NCBI GenBank assembly: GCA_028711205.1
Contig: JAQTSP010000011.1
Coordinates: forward strand, 1-20,861
Direction: 5' to 3'
DNA: 20,861 bases
DNA from: Eubacteriales bacterium
GTDB lineage: Bacteria > Bacillota > Clostridia > Christensenellales > SZUA-584
The notes beneath the pieces are model-generated. The model did no database searches. It was given only the letters and a program-made list of their open reading frames with translations, and was not told where the DNA came from. Of this stretch, positions 13,490 to 20,861 are shown in pieces (within the stretch, counting starts at the first letter, position 1; every line of letters begins with the position of its first letter). The position numbers and the translations under genes are program-made.

Positions 13490-16400
13490 CGCAGCCCTCC
13501 AAAAACGTTTTGTCAAACGGCTCAAGCGGCCTGTCACAGTTTCCGTCATAGCCGGTATTTTTCATACATACGCTGGCATAGTCGCAATATGTGCATGCGT
13601 CGCCGCTTGTCATGCCCGTCGCGGGGCTGATGGCGGTGTTGCCGCGATAGATATCCTCCGCCGCGGCTTTGATGATACCGTTTGTCGAGGCCAAAAGCGC
13701 GTCCATCTCCTGCGGCGAAAAATACCTGTTCTGGCCGCGGCTGCTGAGCGCGCCCGACTGGTTGAGCGACTGGTCGATGGCGGCAAAACTGCCGTCCTGA
13801 AGCACGGCACTGAACGCTGAAAGCACGTCGGCATCCTGAAGCGATATGCCGGCCATCCGCGCCGCACGCGCCACCTCGTCGCCGTCTTCTTTATAAGCGT
13901 CGCCGATGCGCATGTAATACCCGCCCGCGGGCTGCATATCGTTATTGCCCATCAGCCTTTTCGCGGCTTCGATGTATACGGGAAGCTGAAGCGCCACGCC
14001 GCCCGCAAAATCCCTGATCGAAAATCCGGTCGCGGACGATTTGTAATCGACCACCCTGAAATAGCGGCCCGCTATGTCGATACGGTCGATCTTGCCCGTG
14101 ATCACGACATCCCCGAACACGGTGCCGACTGCATAGTCTGAGAATACCTGCTCGCTTGAATATATCGACGCGTTGCTCCCCAAAAAATGCGCCCTGATGC
14201 GCCCGGCGGTATTGATCAGCTCTTGTGTGATCAGCGCATACTGCATCAAAAAGCGCTCGTCAGTTAAAAGCTTTGCATCGTCATGCATCTCGGCAGCCTG
14301 CTGTGCCGCCGTTTTCATGCGCTGACGCACGTCGTCCGCTGTCAATGCCTTGATATCGGTGCGGTCGCCGATCAGCGTTTTTGTGAAGATATCGAGCGCG
14401 AGGTGCATGTATGTGCCGATGTCCGCCTTGTCGCTTACATAGTCGCGCGCGCGCTCCGCCTTGATGCCATGGTCAATAAAATGCCGAAACGGGCATTTGT
14501 AATAATTTTCGATGCGCGTTGCACTGCACCGTATACCGCCGTAAAGCGCCAGGGCCGTCTCCTGCCCGACCGGCAAGGCCGCGTTTGTGCGCAGCAGCAG
14601 GCGGGCGGCTTTCTCTCTCCATTCCGGCTGAGCCAAAAACCGCGAGAGTATCCGCAGCGTCGTTTCTGCGGGCTGTTTGCCGCGCAGAATTTCAGAGATT
14701 TCAGCCAATACGGCTGCCCGCATGCCTTTGAGCGACGTTTTCTCTTGCGTCTGTTTTTGTTTCTCTAATAAGGGAAACAGGCGCTTTATTCTGTCTATCA
14801 GTATCGACGGCTGGCTGCCCGAGGTGTGGTAACTTAAATACAGCCTTTGCTTTGGCTTGACAAGCGCGGAATAAATCTTCAGCTTTTCCGCCGCGAGGTC
14901 ATATACGCCGATGTCAAAACCCGCATCACAGAGCGTATCGCGCTCGGCTGCCGAGAGAAGCCCCGGGCCGTCGTCTTTAGCCGGCCATACACCGTCATGA
15001 ACGCCGATCGCGAATAGTACATCGATATCGGGCAGCCGCGCAACGGAGATGTCAAACACACCGATTTCGTCCGTCGTCGGCGGTATCACCGCGATCTTTG
15101 TCGCGGCAAAACCCGTTTTGACCAGGTCACAAAGCGTCTGCGGCGCGATCGGCGTATCGCCGAAAACGCGCCCGATGCCGTCCAAAACCTCCGCGCTTTT
15201 CTCGTACACCTGAGAAAAATACGCGTGTTCGCCAAGCGTTTCCTGGCAATCGATGCTGTCGCAGAACACCTCGAGTTTCTCACGTACACCGCACGTCTTT
15301 AAAAACTGCCTGACGGCGGCTATCTGCTTTTCCCCGCTCTTCTCTTTGATGCCGTTTGAAAGATCAAAAAGCGGGCTCATCGCCTCATTGCGCAGCGATT
15401 CCATCCCGTCGTCCCAGAAACGGTTCATATAATGCCACCCGCGGTAGGCATATCTGTCGGTAAAGCGTCTCAGCGCCATTTTTTGCGCGGGCGTCAGCGG
15501 CGCGTAGCCGCTGTAGACATATCCCGTGACGGCCGTCATGTCACCCGCCGCGGCGCAGAGCGCATTATATAGAAAGTTAAAAAACGTGTTATCAGCGAGT
15601 GAGCGCCTCTCATCGATAAAATACGGTATGCCGCAAAGCGCAAACTTTGTCTTGATCGCGGCGAGATACGCGTCGATGCCGCCGCCCACAACCGCCATAT
15701 CCCGAAACCGCCGGCCCTGTTTTATTTCCGCCAGTATGTTCGTGGCGAGTATGTCGACCTCGCGCAGCATGTCATCCGCTTCAAACAGCTGTACGTTCTG
15801 CACCTTCCCCTCATACGGCTGATACGGATATCTGTAAAGATTGGCTTCAAGGAACTCAAGCTCCCTGCAGGCATACCGCGTTGGTATGTCAGAACTTGTT
15901 ATCTCATCGACCTTGTTTGTGCTCTTTTTCGCGGCGGCAATAAACCGTTTGATATCCCGTTCCTCGGACGCGAACAATTCCTTATCGCTGCCGCCGCCCT
16001 CATGCCGAAACGCCGCGAGCGTCTCTACCCCAAGCGCCATCACTTTTTCAAGCAGCCGCATCACGGCCGGAGAATAACTGTCGAGCCCGTCGATCATCAC
16101 ATGCGCATCGCGTAAAAAAGCGGCCTCGTCCGCGCGCGCCGCCGCCAGCGCGTACATGTCCGAGGTGTCGATCCTTCCTTTGCATATGCCGATATACCGT
16201 TCATATAAATCCGCCGTATCAAAAAGCTTACGTGACAGCGCGGCGTCGTTCAATTTCGCGGCAGCGTCCCGAAGGCTCCCCGGCGTCTGGTTATAGCTTT
16301 TTAACCGTGATATCAGGTCCGCGGCACAGGCGTCCATATCGGGCAGCTTTTCCGCGCCGCCAAAACGCCCGCTCTGTGAGAGCAGCGCCCGCGCGCACGC

Positions 16401-16670
16401 CATTGTTTTTGCCGCGTTCGTCATAAACGCGCATTCGCCGGTATCCTCGAGTATCTTGCAGGCAAGCCGCTGAATGCTCATGACCTGCAGCCCGAATATG
16501 CCGTCCACCTGACAGCTTTTCATGATGCTCTTCTCTGTCTCAAACGTCAGCTGACCGGGGACAAGCACAATGATTTTTGAGAAAGGGTCTTTGATCAAAG
16601 ACTTGATATGCGCCGTCATATAGCGGCTTTTTCCGCTTCCCGAACGCCCTTTTATCACCGTCACGCTCAT
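13479..16670 (-). CDS. addB: AddB: nuclease subunit of the AddAB recombination complex (4Fe-4S)
   Basis: The product is 1063 residues long. The N-terminal helicase-like domain has an intact Walker A, GRSGSGKS (8-15), as in AddB of Firmicutes. The C-terminal nuclease has GKIDRID (D862) and VVDYKSS (D875, K877). The iron-sulfur cluster ligands are all present: C726 (YYKCPFRHF) and C1026, C1029 and C1035 (CTYCDYASVC). The C-x2-C-x5-C spacing is that of B. subtilis AddB. With AddA it resects DNA ends, each subunit cutting one strand. The ATG at 16670 follows GGAGG by 8 bases and is preferred over a start at 16685 inside that site. The frame overlaps addA by 11 bases, so addB-addA form one operon. 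The visible promoter is just upstream. Confidence 0.97.
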   Translation of the reverse strand: MSVTVIKGRSGSGKSRYMTAHIKSLIKDPFSKIIVLVPGQLTFETEKSIMKSCQVDGIFGLQVMSIQRLACKILEDTGECAFMTNAAKTMACARALLSQSGRFGGAEKLPDMDACAADLISRLKSYNQTPGSLRDAAAKLNDAALSRKLFDTADLYERYIGICKGRIDTSDMYALAAARADEAAFLRDAHVMIDGLDSYSPAVMRLLEKVMALGVETLAAFRHEGGGSDKELFASEERDIKRFIAAAKKSTNKVDEITSSDIPTRYACRELEFLEANLYRYPYQPYEGKVQNVQLFEADDMLREVDILATNILAEIKQGRRFRDMAVVGGGIDAYLAAIKTKFALCGIPYFIDERRSLADNTFFNFLYNALCAAAGDMTAVTGYVYSGYAPLTPAQKMALRRFTDRYAYRGWHYMNRFWDDGMESLRNEAMSPLFDLSNGIKEKSGEKQIAAVRQFLKTCGVREKLEVFCDSIDCQETLGEHAYFSQVYEKSAEVLDGIGRVFGDTPIAPQTLCDLVKTGFAATKIAVIPPTTDEIGVFDISVARLPDIDVLFAIGVHDGVWPAKDDGPGLLSAAERDTLCDAGFDIGVYDLAAEKLKIYSALVKPKQRLYLSYHTSGSQPSILIDRIKRLFPLLEKQKQTQEKTSLKGMRAAVLAEISEILRGKQPAETTLRILSRFLAQPEWREKAARLLLRTNAALPVGQETALALYGGIRCSATRIENYYKCPFRHFIDHGIKAERARDYVSDKADIGTYMHLALDIFTKTLIGDRTDIKALTADDVRQRMKTAAQQAAEMHDDAKLLTDERFLMQYALITQELINTAGRIRAHFLGSNASIYSSEQVFSDYAVGTVFGDVVITGKIDRIDIAGRYFRVVDYKSSATGFSIRDFAGGVALQLPVYIEAAKRLMGNNDMQPAGGYYMRIGDAYKEDGDEVARAARMAGISLQDADVLSAFSAVLQDGSFAAIDQSLNQSGALSSRGQNRYFSPQEMDALLASTNGIIKAAAEDIYRGNTAISPATGMTSGDACTYCDYASVCMKNTGYDGNCDRPLEPFDKTFLEGCDER

Positions 16671-16696
16671 AGGCCAGGCCTCCATCTGTCGTATAT

Positions 16697-16725
16697 ATTA
16701 TCACTATACCATAAAACAACGCCAA
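16697..16725 (-). promoter_or_regulatory. Promoter of the addBA operon
   Basis: On the minus strand TTGGCG (16725-16720) is followed after 17 bases by GATAAT (16702-16697), 27 bases before the addB ATG. An overlapping alternative is an extended -10, TGGTATAGT, with -10 at 16708-16703. No LexA-type operator was recognised. Confidence 0.6.
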
Positions 16726-16753
16726 AAAATCGTACAGATGCCTTTTTTTGTAT

Positions 16754-16780
16754 TAAAAAAGCCGCCCTCAACAGCGGCTG
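16754..16780 (-). terminator. Intrinsic terminator of the 77-residue protein gene
   Basis: On the minus strand AGCCGC (16779-16774) pairs with GCGGCT (16765-16760) around an 8-base loop, followed by TTTTTT. It lies 20 bases past the stop codon and insulates addBA from the gene upstream. Confidence 0.88.
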
Positions 16781-16798
16781 TGTTCATCAAGATTTGGA

Positions 16799-17032
16799 CT
16801 ATCCTCTCACAAGATAGTTGAGAAGGAGGTTCAAATCTTCTGGCTCTGAAACCAGCAGTTCAAGCTCGTCAATCTTTGCTTCGGAAAACATCTGAGTAAG
16901 CATAATATACTGACACAGTGTTGACTTAAGATTCAGCCTGTCGCCTTCTGAAGTCACCAGTTCGACTTTGCCTTTGCAGTCTTTGAGTACTTCAAAAAAC
17001 TTTGCGGGTTCATTGATGTTTTTGATCTTCAT
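16799..17032 (-). CDS. Conserved 77-residue clostridial protein of unknown function
   Basis: The ATG at 17032 follows AAAAGGAGGG. The protein is acidic, with no signal or membrane segment. Its text (KFFEVLKDCKGKVELVTSEG, DRLNLKSTLCQYIMLTQMF, IDELELLVSEPEDLNLLLNY) resembles a family of about 75 residues found across Clostridia. From memory, that family is often labelled 'polyA polymerase' in databases. That label is almost certainly propagated error: there is no nucleotidyltransferase motif and the protein is far too short. The pattern of beta strands followed by helices suggests one compact alpha/beta domain. Function is unknown. It has its own promoter and terminator, so it is expressed alone. 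Confidence 0.8.
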   Translation of the reverse strand: MKIKNINEPAKFFEVLKDCKGKVELVTSEGDRLNLKSTLCQYIMLTQMFSEAKIDELELLVSEPEDLNLLLNYLVRG

Positions 17033-17084
17033 ACTTTTTTCCCTCCTTTTTTATTTTATCAGCGAAAACCAATTCACCACGTTG

Positions 17085-17114
17085 AATATAGCATACGGGT
17101 ACCGGTCATGTCAA
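17085..17114 (-). promoter_or_regulatory. Sigma-A promoter of the 77-residue protein gene
   Basis: On the minus strand a perfect TTGACA (17114-17109) is followed after 18 bases by TATATT (17090-17085), with a TGn extension (TGCTATATT). The spacer holds ACCGGTACC, a short palindromic text that could bind a regulator. The leader is about 50 bases. Confidence 0.8.
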
Positions 17115-17158
17115 CAAGATGCCCTTCTATTTTTACACACTTTACCAAAGCTTTACAA

Positions 17159-18907
17159 TCAGGAATCGCTGCATTTCACACCCAGAATATCCGCCAGCTT
17201 TTTGTTCTTCGCAGAAAGATCCTTGCTCTGAAGCGTATAATCTTCGCCGCTTTTTGAGAGCGCGCATGCATAAAGCACCCGCGATAACCCTTCCGCTAAG
17301 TTGTTTTTATCTCCCGCCGCATGTTGAAGCGCCGCCTTTGCTTTTTCAAGATTTTCTTGCCGCCCTGTCAAAAGCAGCGCGATCGCACATGTGTTGACGG
17401 CATAGCCCGCGCGCGTGTTCATAAGCAGTTTTGCCGCTTCACCGTATTTTCCCGATATCATGAGTACCCACGCAATCTTCTCGCTGATATGCCATGTGTT
17501 CCTTTTTCTGTCTTTGCTCATATCCGACACTTTTTTCGCGCTCTTCAAAAACCCTGCCGCGGTATTTGCATATTCCCCGACACAGCTGCCGCCCTCGGCA
17601 AGCGCGATAAACGCCATCGCGCTGTAGGCACATCCAAGCCGGTACAGCTTTTCTGACGGAGACCTTGCCCATTGCTTCTGCGCGGCCGCGAGAACACTGT
17701 AATCAAGCTTGCAGAGCGGCATATCCGTTTCGGTATAAAAACATTTTTCAAGGTTCTCGCGCGCGCTCTCGATATTCAGCTTGTCGATCGGCTCAATGGC
17801 CTCATTATTTTCTTTGTTCGCAATCTTTTTGCAAAAATACTCGTGCATCGGCAAATTCGCATCGGCGAGATAATACCCGCCAAGCACGAACAGCGCCTTT
17901 GCGTATTCGCGACGGTTTACCTCTTTGGCCTGTTCGTCCGTCAGCGCCTCATAGATGGCGATCGCGCTGGCAAGATGCTCCTCGCCCACTTCCCGTATAT
18001 CGCGCAGCAGCCCCGCCTCGCCCTGGCCGAAAGACTTTTTTCCGTACAGCAGATACGGCGCCTGTTTCTCGATGATCAGCTTGCCTTTCCTGTAATGGTT
18101 CTTAACGCTCTGGGGGTATATCTCGAGAGCGCGGCTCAGCCATTCGTTCGCTTTTTCGATCTCTTCCTCAAGGTTTTGATCGCGCCGTTCGCCCGGCCGC
18201 ATCAGCTCGTGCACGTTGGAATAATACCGGTACGCAAGCGCCGTCGCGCACCGTGCGCTGTCCTGCTCAAGCGCGGCGCCCCTTTCAAGGAATGCGATGC
18301 AATATTCTCGGTACCGCCCGGCCACGCCAAGCTTTTTTGTTTCGCCCGCCTTAACGAGCAGCGTGGTCGCGAGCTTGCTGCACGCGCGCCCAAGCCGATA
18401 GAGCATTCCCGGATCGTTCCAAACGCTTGCGTTGTCTTTTAAGTCTTTCAGCGGCGCAAAAAGCATGCATATACTCTTATAATCTCCCTTTTCCATCAGG
18501 GCATCCATCTTTTCGATCTGCCGCGCTTTGTTACACAGCGCTTTGGCCTCTTTTTGCGGTACAATGCATACGATGGGCGGCATATTGTCTTCATTCAGCC
18601 AGCCATACTGCTTTGAAATATTATGAATACCGTCGCTTAAGTATCCGCTCGCGATACCGCGTTTTTTAATGCCTTCAAACCGGAACGAAATTTCATCACC
18701 GCCGGTGACATATGATTTTATGGCAAGCGAACGAATCGGCTCACGTATGTTGTCCCTGCCCGCAAAATAGGCGACACCTTCTTTTATCTCTTTGAACCTG
18801 TCGTCATAATCCGGAAACGCACGTATAAAATGCTCTAAATATTTGCCTTTTAAGCGAAATTCCTGTTTGAGGTCCTTTTGCCTGAACAGTGTAAAGAATA
18901 TGATCAT
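17159..18907 (-). CDS. TPR-like repeat protein with an unnamed N-terminal domain
   Basis: The product is 582 residues long and is not assigned to a named family. The first 120 residues form a distinct part, with RSLAIKSYVTGGDEISFRFE and GIKKRGIASGYLSDGIHNIS followed by KQYGWLNEDNMPPIVCIV. It looks like a mixed alpha/beta domain ending in a strand, possibly one that binds a ligand or partner, but no motif could be matched. From about residue 130 to the end the protein is almost all helices, with Ala-, Tyr- and Leu-rich pairs such as ANEWLSRALEIYPQSVKNHYRKGKL and RREYAKALFVLGGYYLAD, typical of degenerate tetratricopeptide repeats. There is no signal peptide, so it is probably a cytosolic scaffold. 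The ATG at 18907 follows AAAGGAG, and the gene has a strong promoter. It is divergent from the glycosyltransferase gene. No terminator was found after the stop. Confidence 0.8.
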   Translation of the reverse strand: MIIFFTLFRQKDLKQEFRLKGKYLEHFIRAFPDYDDRFKEIKEGVAYFAGRDNIREPIRSLAIKSYVTGGDEISFRFEGIKKRGIASGYLSDGIHNISKQYGWLNEDNMPPIVCIVPQKEAKALCNKARQIEKMDALMEKGDYKSICMLFAPLKDLKDNASVWNDPGMLYRLGRACSKLATTLLVKAGETKKLGVAGRYREYCIAFLERGAALEQDSARCATALAYRYYSNVHELMRPGERRDQNLEEEIEKANEWLSRALEIYPQSVKNHYRKGKLIIEKQAPYLLYGKKSFGQGEAGLLRDIREVGEEHLASAIAIYEALTDEQAKEVNRREYAKALFVLGGYYLADANLPMHEYFCKKIANKENNEAIEPIDKLNIESARENLEKCFYTETDMPLCKLDYSVLAAAQKQWARSPSEKLYRLGCAYSAMAFIALAEGGSCVGEYANTAAGFLKSAKKVSDMSKDRKRNTWHISEKIAWVLMISGKYGEAAKLLMNTRAGYAVNTCAIALLLTGRQENLEKAKAALQHAAGDKNNLAEGLSRVLYACALSKSGEDYTLQSKDLSAKNKKLADILGVKCSDS

Positions 18908-18949
18908 AATTTACTCCTTTGTAGAAAAATGGGAGTATTTGTCACACCG

Positions 18950-18978
18950 ATTATAACATTATTTTCTTGATATGGCAA
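18950..18978 (-). promoter_or_regulatory. Sigma-A promoter of the TPR-like gene
   Basis: On the minus strand TTGCCA (18978-18973) is followed after 17 bases by TATAAT (18955-18950), with a TGn extension (TGTTATAAT). It lies 43 bases before the ATG. Confidence 0.8.
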
Positions 18979-19033
18979 TGCTCTCTAACTTCAAATTACA
19001 GTCATATTTCTCCATATTTTTTTCTGCTTTTCT

Positions 19034-19062
19034 TTGTATTATATTCCAATGTGGTATATAAT
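19034..19062 (+). promoter_or_regulatory. Sigma-A promoter of the glycosyltransferase-aminopeptidase unit
   Basis: TTGTAT (19034-19039) is followed after 17 bases by TATAAT (19057-19062), 32 bases before the ATG at 19094. The upstream extension of the glycosyltransferase frame overlaps this promoter, which supports the downstream start. Confidence 0.75.
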
Positions 19063-19093
19063 CTATTCTAAGAATCAGGAGGAAAAAGCAGAT

Positions 19094-20017
19094 ATGAAAT
19101 ATTCTGTTGTCATACCGGCGTACAACGAGCAGGAAGTGCTTCATCTCTCATATTCACGGTTAAAAAAGGCCATGGAGGGCCTCGGGGATTACGAGCTGAT
19201 ATTCGTTAACGACGGCTCGCGCGACGACACGCTGAAGGTCTTAAAAGAAATCGCCGCCGAAGACAAAACCGTAAAAGTCATCAGCTTTTCAAGAAACTTC
19301 GGCCATCAGGAGGCGGTCTCCGCCGGCATGGCAAAAGCCCAGGGCGGCGCCGTGGTCATCATCGACTGCGACCTGCAGGATCCGCCCGAGGTGATACCCG
19401 GGATGGTGGAAAAATGGAAAAACGGCGCTGACATCGTCTACGGCCAGCGCATCAAGCGAAAAGGCGAGACGGTATTCAAGAAGCTGACCGCATGGGCCTA
19501 CTACCGCGTATTAAAAATGCTTGGCGGCCAGTACATACCGGCCAACACGGGCGATTTCCGGCTGATCGACAAAAAGGTCTGCGAGACGCTCGTTGCAATG
19601 CCCGAGAAAAACAGGTTTCTTCGGGGCATGGCGGCATGGTCGGGGTTCAAAGCGGAGCCTTTGGAATACGTCCGGGACGAACGCGCGGCCGGCCAGACCA
19701 AATATTCGATGAAAAAGATGATGAAACTTGCGGGCGACGGCATCACGTCGTTTTCGAACAGGCCGCTTAAAGCGCCGCTGTATTTCGGCATGGCCCTGTT
19801 AATGCTCTCGCTTGCGTACCTCGTACTGTCAGTCATTTTTGTGTGCGTTGCGGTCTGGACGTATCAGCACATACTTTTTGCAGCGGTATTTTGCCTTATT
19901 TCAGTTATACTCATATCTCTGGGCATTTTCGGGCTCTATTTGGGAAGAATATACGACGAAGCCAAAGCAAGGCCGATATACATTATCGATGAAGAAATTA
20001 ACATGGAGGGCATATGA
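19094..20017 (+). CDS. GT2 glycosyltransferase, polyprenyl-phosphate glycosyltransferase (DPM1/GtrB/YkcC) type
   Basis: The product is 307 residues long. The GT-A catalytic domain covers about 1-220: VVIPAYNEQE (5-14), VNDGS (38-42), RNFGHQEAVSAGM (67-79), the metal-binding DCDLQDPPE (91-99) and GDFRLID (153-159). Two C-terminal membrane helices follow at about 230-254 and 262-285. This layout is that of GtrB, YkcC and related enzymes, which transfer a sugar from a nucleotide donor to undecaprenyl phosphate at the inner membrane face. The lipid-linked sugar then serves wall polymer, teichoic acid or glycoprotein modification. The sugar cannot be read. The ATG at 19094 follows AGGAGG by 11 bases. 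The stop overlaps the aminopeptidase start (ATGA), so the two are translationally coupled. No flippase or GT-C partner is visible in the window. Confidence 0.92.
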   Translation: MKYSVVIPAYNEQEVLHLSYSRLKKAMEGLGDYELIFVNDGSRDDTLKVLKEIAAEDKTVKVISFSRNFGHQEAVSAGMAKAQGGAVVIIDCDLQDPPEVIPGMVEKWKNGADIVYGQRIKRKGETVFKKLTAWAYYRVLKMLGGQYIPANTGDFRLIDKKVCETLVAMPEKNRFLRGMAAWSGFKAEPLEYVRDERAAGQTKYSMKKMMKLAGDGITSFSNRPLKAPLYFGMALLMLSLAYLVLSVIFVCVAVWTYQHILFAAVFCLISVILISLGIFGLYLGRIYDEAKARPIYIIDEEINMEGI

Positions 20018-20861
20018 TAGATCCCAGATTGAAAAAACTGTGCCAATCGCTTGTCAGCTATTCGATGAACGTGCAAGAAGGGGAGCGCGTGCTGATCGAG
20101 AACTATGACTGCCCCGACGTGCTGTCGATTCAGCTCGTGGAAGAGGTGTATGCCGCGGGCGGCTTGCCTTTTTGCATCACGCGCAGCCAGCGTGTGCAGC
20201 GCGCGCTTTTAAAGAACGCGACACAGTCCCAGATCGAAGATATGACCAGGTACGACTCTTTGCGCATGCAGGAAATGGACGCATACGTTGCGTTCCGCGG
20301 CGTGGACAACACCGCCGAGCTTTCCGGCATCGACGGGAAAAAGCTCTCGATGTACCGCTCGATCTACTCAAAGCAGGTGCATCATGACCTGCGCGTCAAG
20401 AAGACAAAATGGGTGGTGCTGCGCTACCCCAATGCGTCGATGGCGCAGCTTGCGGGCATCAGCACCGAGAAATTCGAGGAATTCTACTTCGATGTGTGCA
20501 ACCTCGACTACTCGAAGATGGACAGGGCAATGGACATCATGCAGGAAAGGATGAAGAGTGTCGACCGTGTGCGCATCAAAGGCCCGGGCACCGACCTCGT
20601 ATTTTCCATCAAGGGCATACCGGCAAAGAAATGCGCCGGCCATATGAACATACCGGACGGCGAAATTTATACCGCGCCCGTACGGAACAGCGCAAACGGC
20701 TGCATCACGTATAACACGCCGTCGTTCTCAGAGGGCTTCAAGTTTGACAGTATCTATTTTGAGTTTAAAGACGGCAGAATCGTGGACGCCAAGGCCAACA
20801 ACACCGAAAAGCTCAACAGGATACTCGACGCCGACGACGGCGCCAGGTACCTGGGCGAGTT
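20014..20861 (+). CDS. M29-family aminopeptidase, N-terminal part (partial)
   Basis: The visible part is 282 residues of a protein that should be about 370-410 long. It shows the M29 pattern: EGERVLIENYDCPDVLSIQL near the N-terminus, the central HMNIPDGEIYTAP (210-222) with E217 as the likely first metal-binding Glu, then SFSEGFKFDSIYFEFKDGRI and AKANNTEKLNRILDADDGARYLGE. The remaining metal ligands and the catalytic His/Tyr lie beyond the window. Family members (AmpS, AmpT, PepS) are cytosolic two-metal aminopeptidases with broad specificity. The ATG at 20014 overlaps the glycosyltransferase stop by 4 bases, with GGAGG 4 bases upstream inside that gene. A shared operon does not imply a shared pathway here. 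There is no visible truncation other than the window edge. Confidence 0.92.
   Translation, partial: MIDPRLKKLCQSLVSYSMNVQEGERVLIENYDCPDVLSIQLVEEVYAAGGLPFCITRSQRVQRALLKNATQSQIEDMTRYDSLRMQEMDAYVAFRGVDNTAELSGIDGKKLSMYRSIYSKQVHHDLRVKKTKWVVLRYPNASMAQLAGISTEKFEEFYFDVCNLDYSKMDRAMDIMQERMKSVDRVRIKGPGTDLVFSIKGIPAKKCAGHMNIPDGEIYTAPVRNSANGCITYNTPSFSEGFKFDSIYFEFKDGRIVDAKANNTEKLNRILDADDGARYLGE

Overview
The window looks like chromosomal DNA of a spore-forming member of the Firmicutes, most likely class Clostridia. The evidence is an alpha/beta-type small acid-soluble spore protein gene, an AddAB (not RecBCD) repair nuclease, an unnamed 77-residue protein of clostridial type, GGAGG ribosome binding sites before nearly every gene, and lipoprotein signal peptides suited to a Gram-positive envelope. 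No rRNA, tRNA, insertion sequence, prophage or CRISPR array was seen. A narrower placement cannot be supported from sequence reading alone.

Layout. 1-444 (-): start of a membrane-anchored extracellular protein that runs off the window. 563-2766 (-): a two-gene unit, a sugar-type substrate-binding lipoprotein followed 17 bases later by a DUF89/ARMT1-like metal-dependent phosphatase. 2869-4119 (+): cinA, divergent from that unit. 4186-5118 (-): a four-helix membrane protein with two zinc ribbons and a Pro-Gln minisatellite, convergent with cinA across a shared terminator. 5309-6481 (-): an iron-type alcohol dehydrogenase. 6680-6901 (+): the spore protein. 7142-8090 (+): a TetR regulator and an unnamed 102-residue protein in a noticeably AT-rich stretch. 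8119-9212 (-): a FliA/WhiG-type sigma factor with a long leader carrying a cyclic di-GMP-I (GEMM-I) riboswitch. 9263-9571 (-): a YbjQ-family protein. 9706-10122 (+): a chagasin-like (I42) lipoprotein. 10211-16670 (-): addB-addA, translationally coupled. 16799-17032 (-): a small conserved protein. 17159-18907 (-): a TPR-like protein of unknown function. 19094-20861 (+): a polyprenyl-type GT2 glycosyltransferase overlapping by 4 bases the start of an M29 aminopeptidase that runs off the window.

How it works together. Most of the window is housekeeping or envelope genes in short transcription units, many with a readable sigma-A promoter and several with intrinsic terminators. The most informative regulatory unit is at 8119-9212. 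There a clear promoter (TTGACG-N17-TATAAA with an extended -10) is followed by a 5' hairpin, a GEMM-I aptamer with an 8-bp P1 and a GNRA-capped P2, about 180 bases of structured leader without an obvious intrinsic terminator, and then a motility-type sigma factor. This suggests that cyclic di-GMP controls the sigma factor itself, and so a whole regulon, rather than one effector gene.
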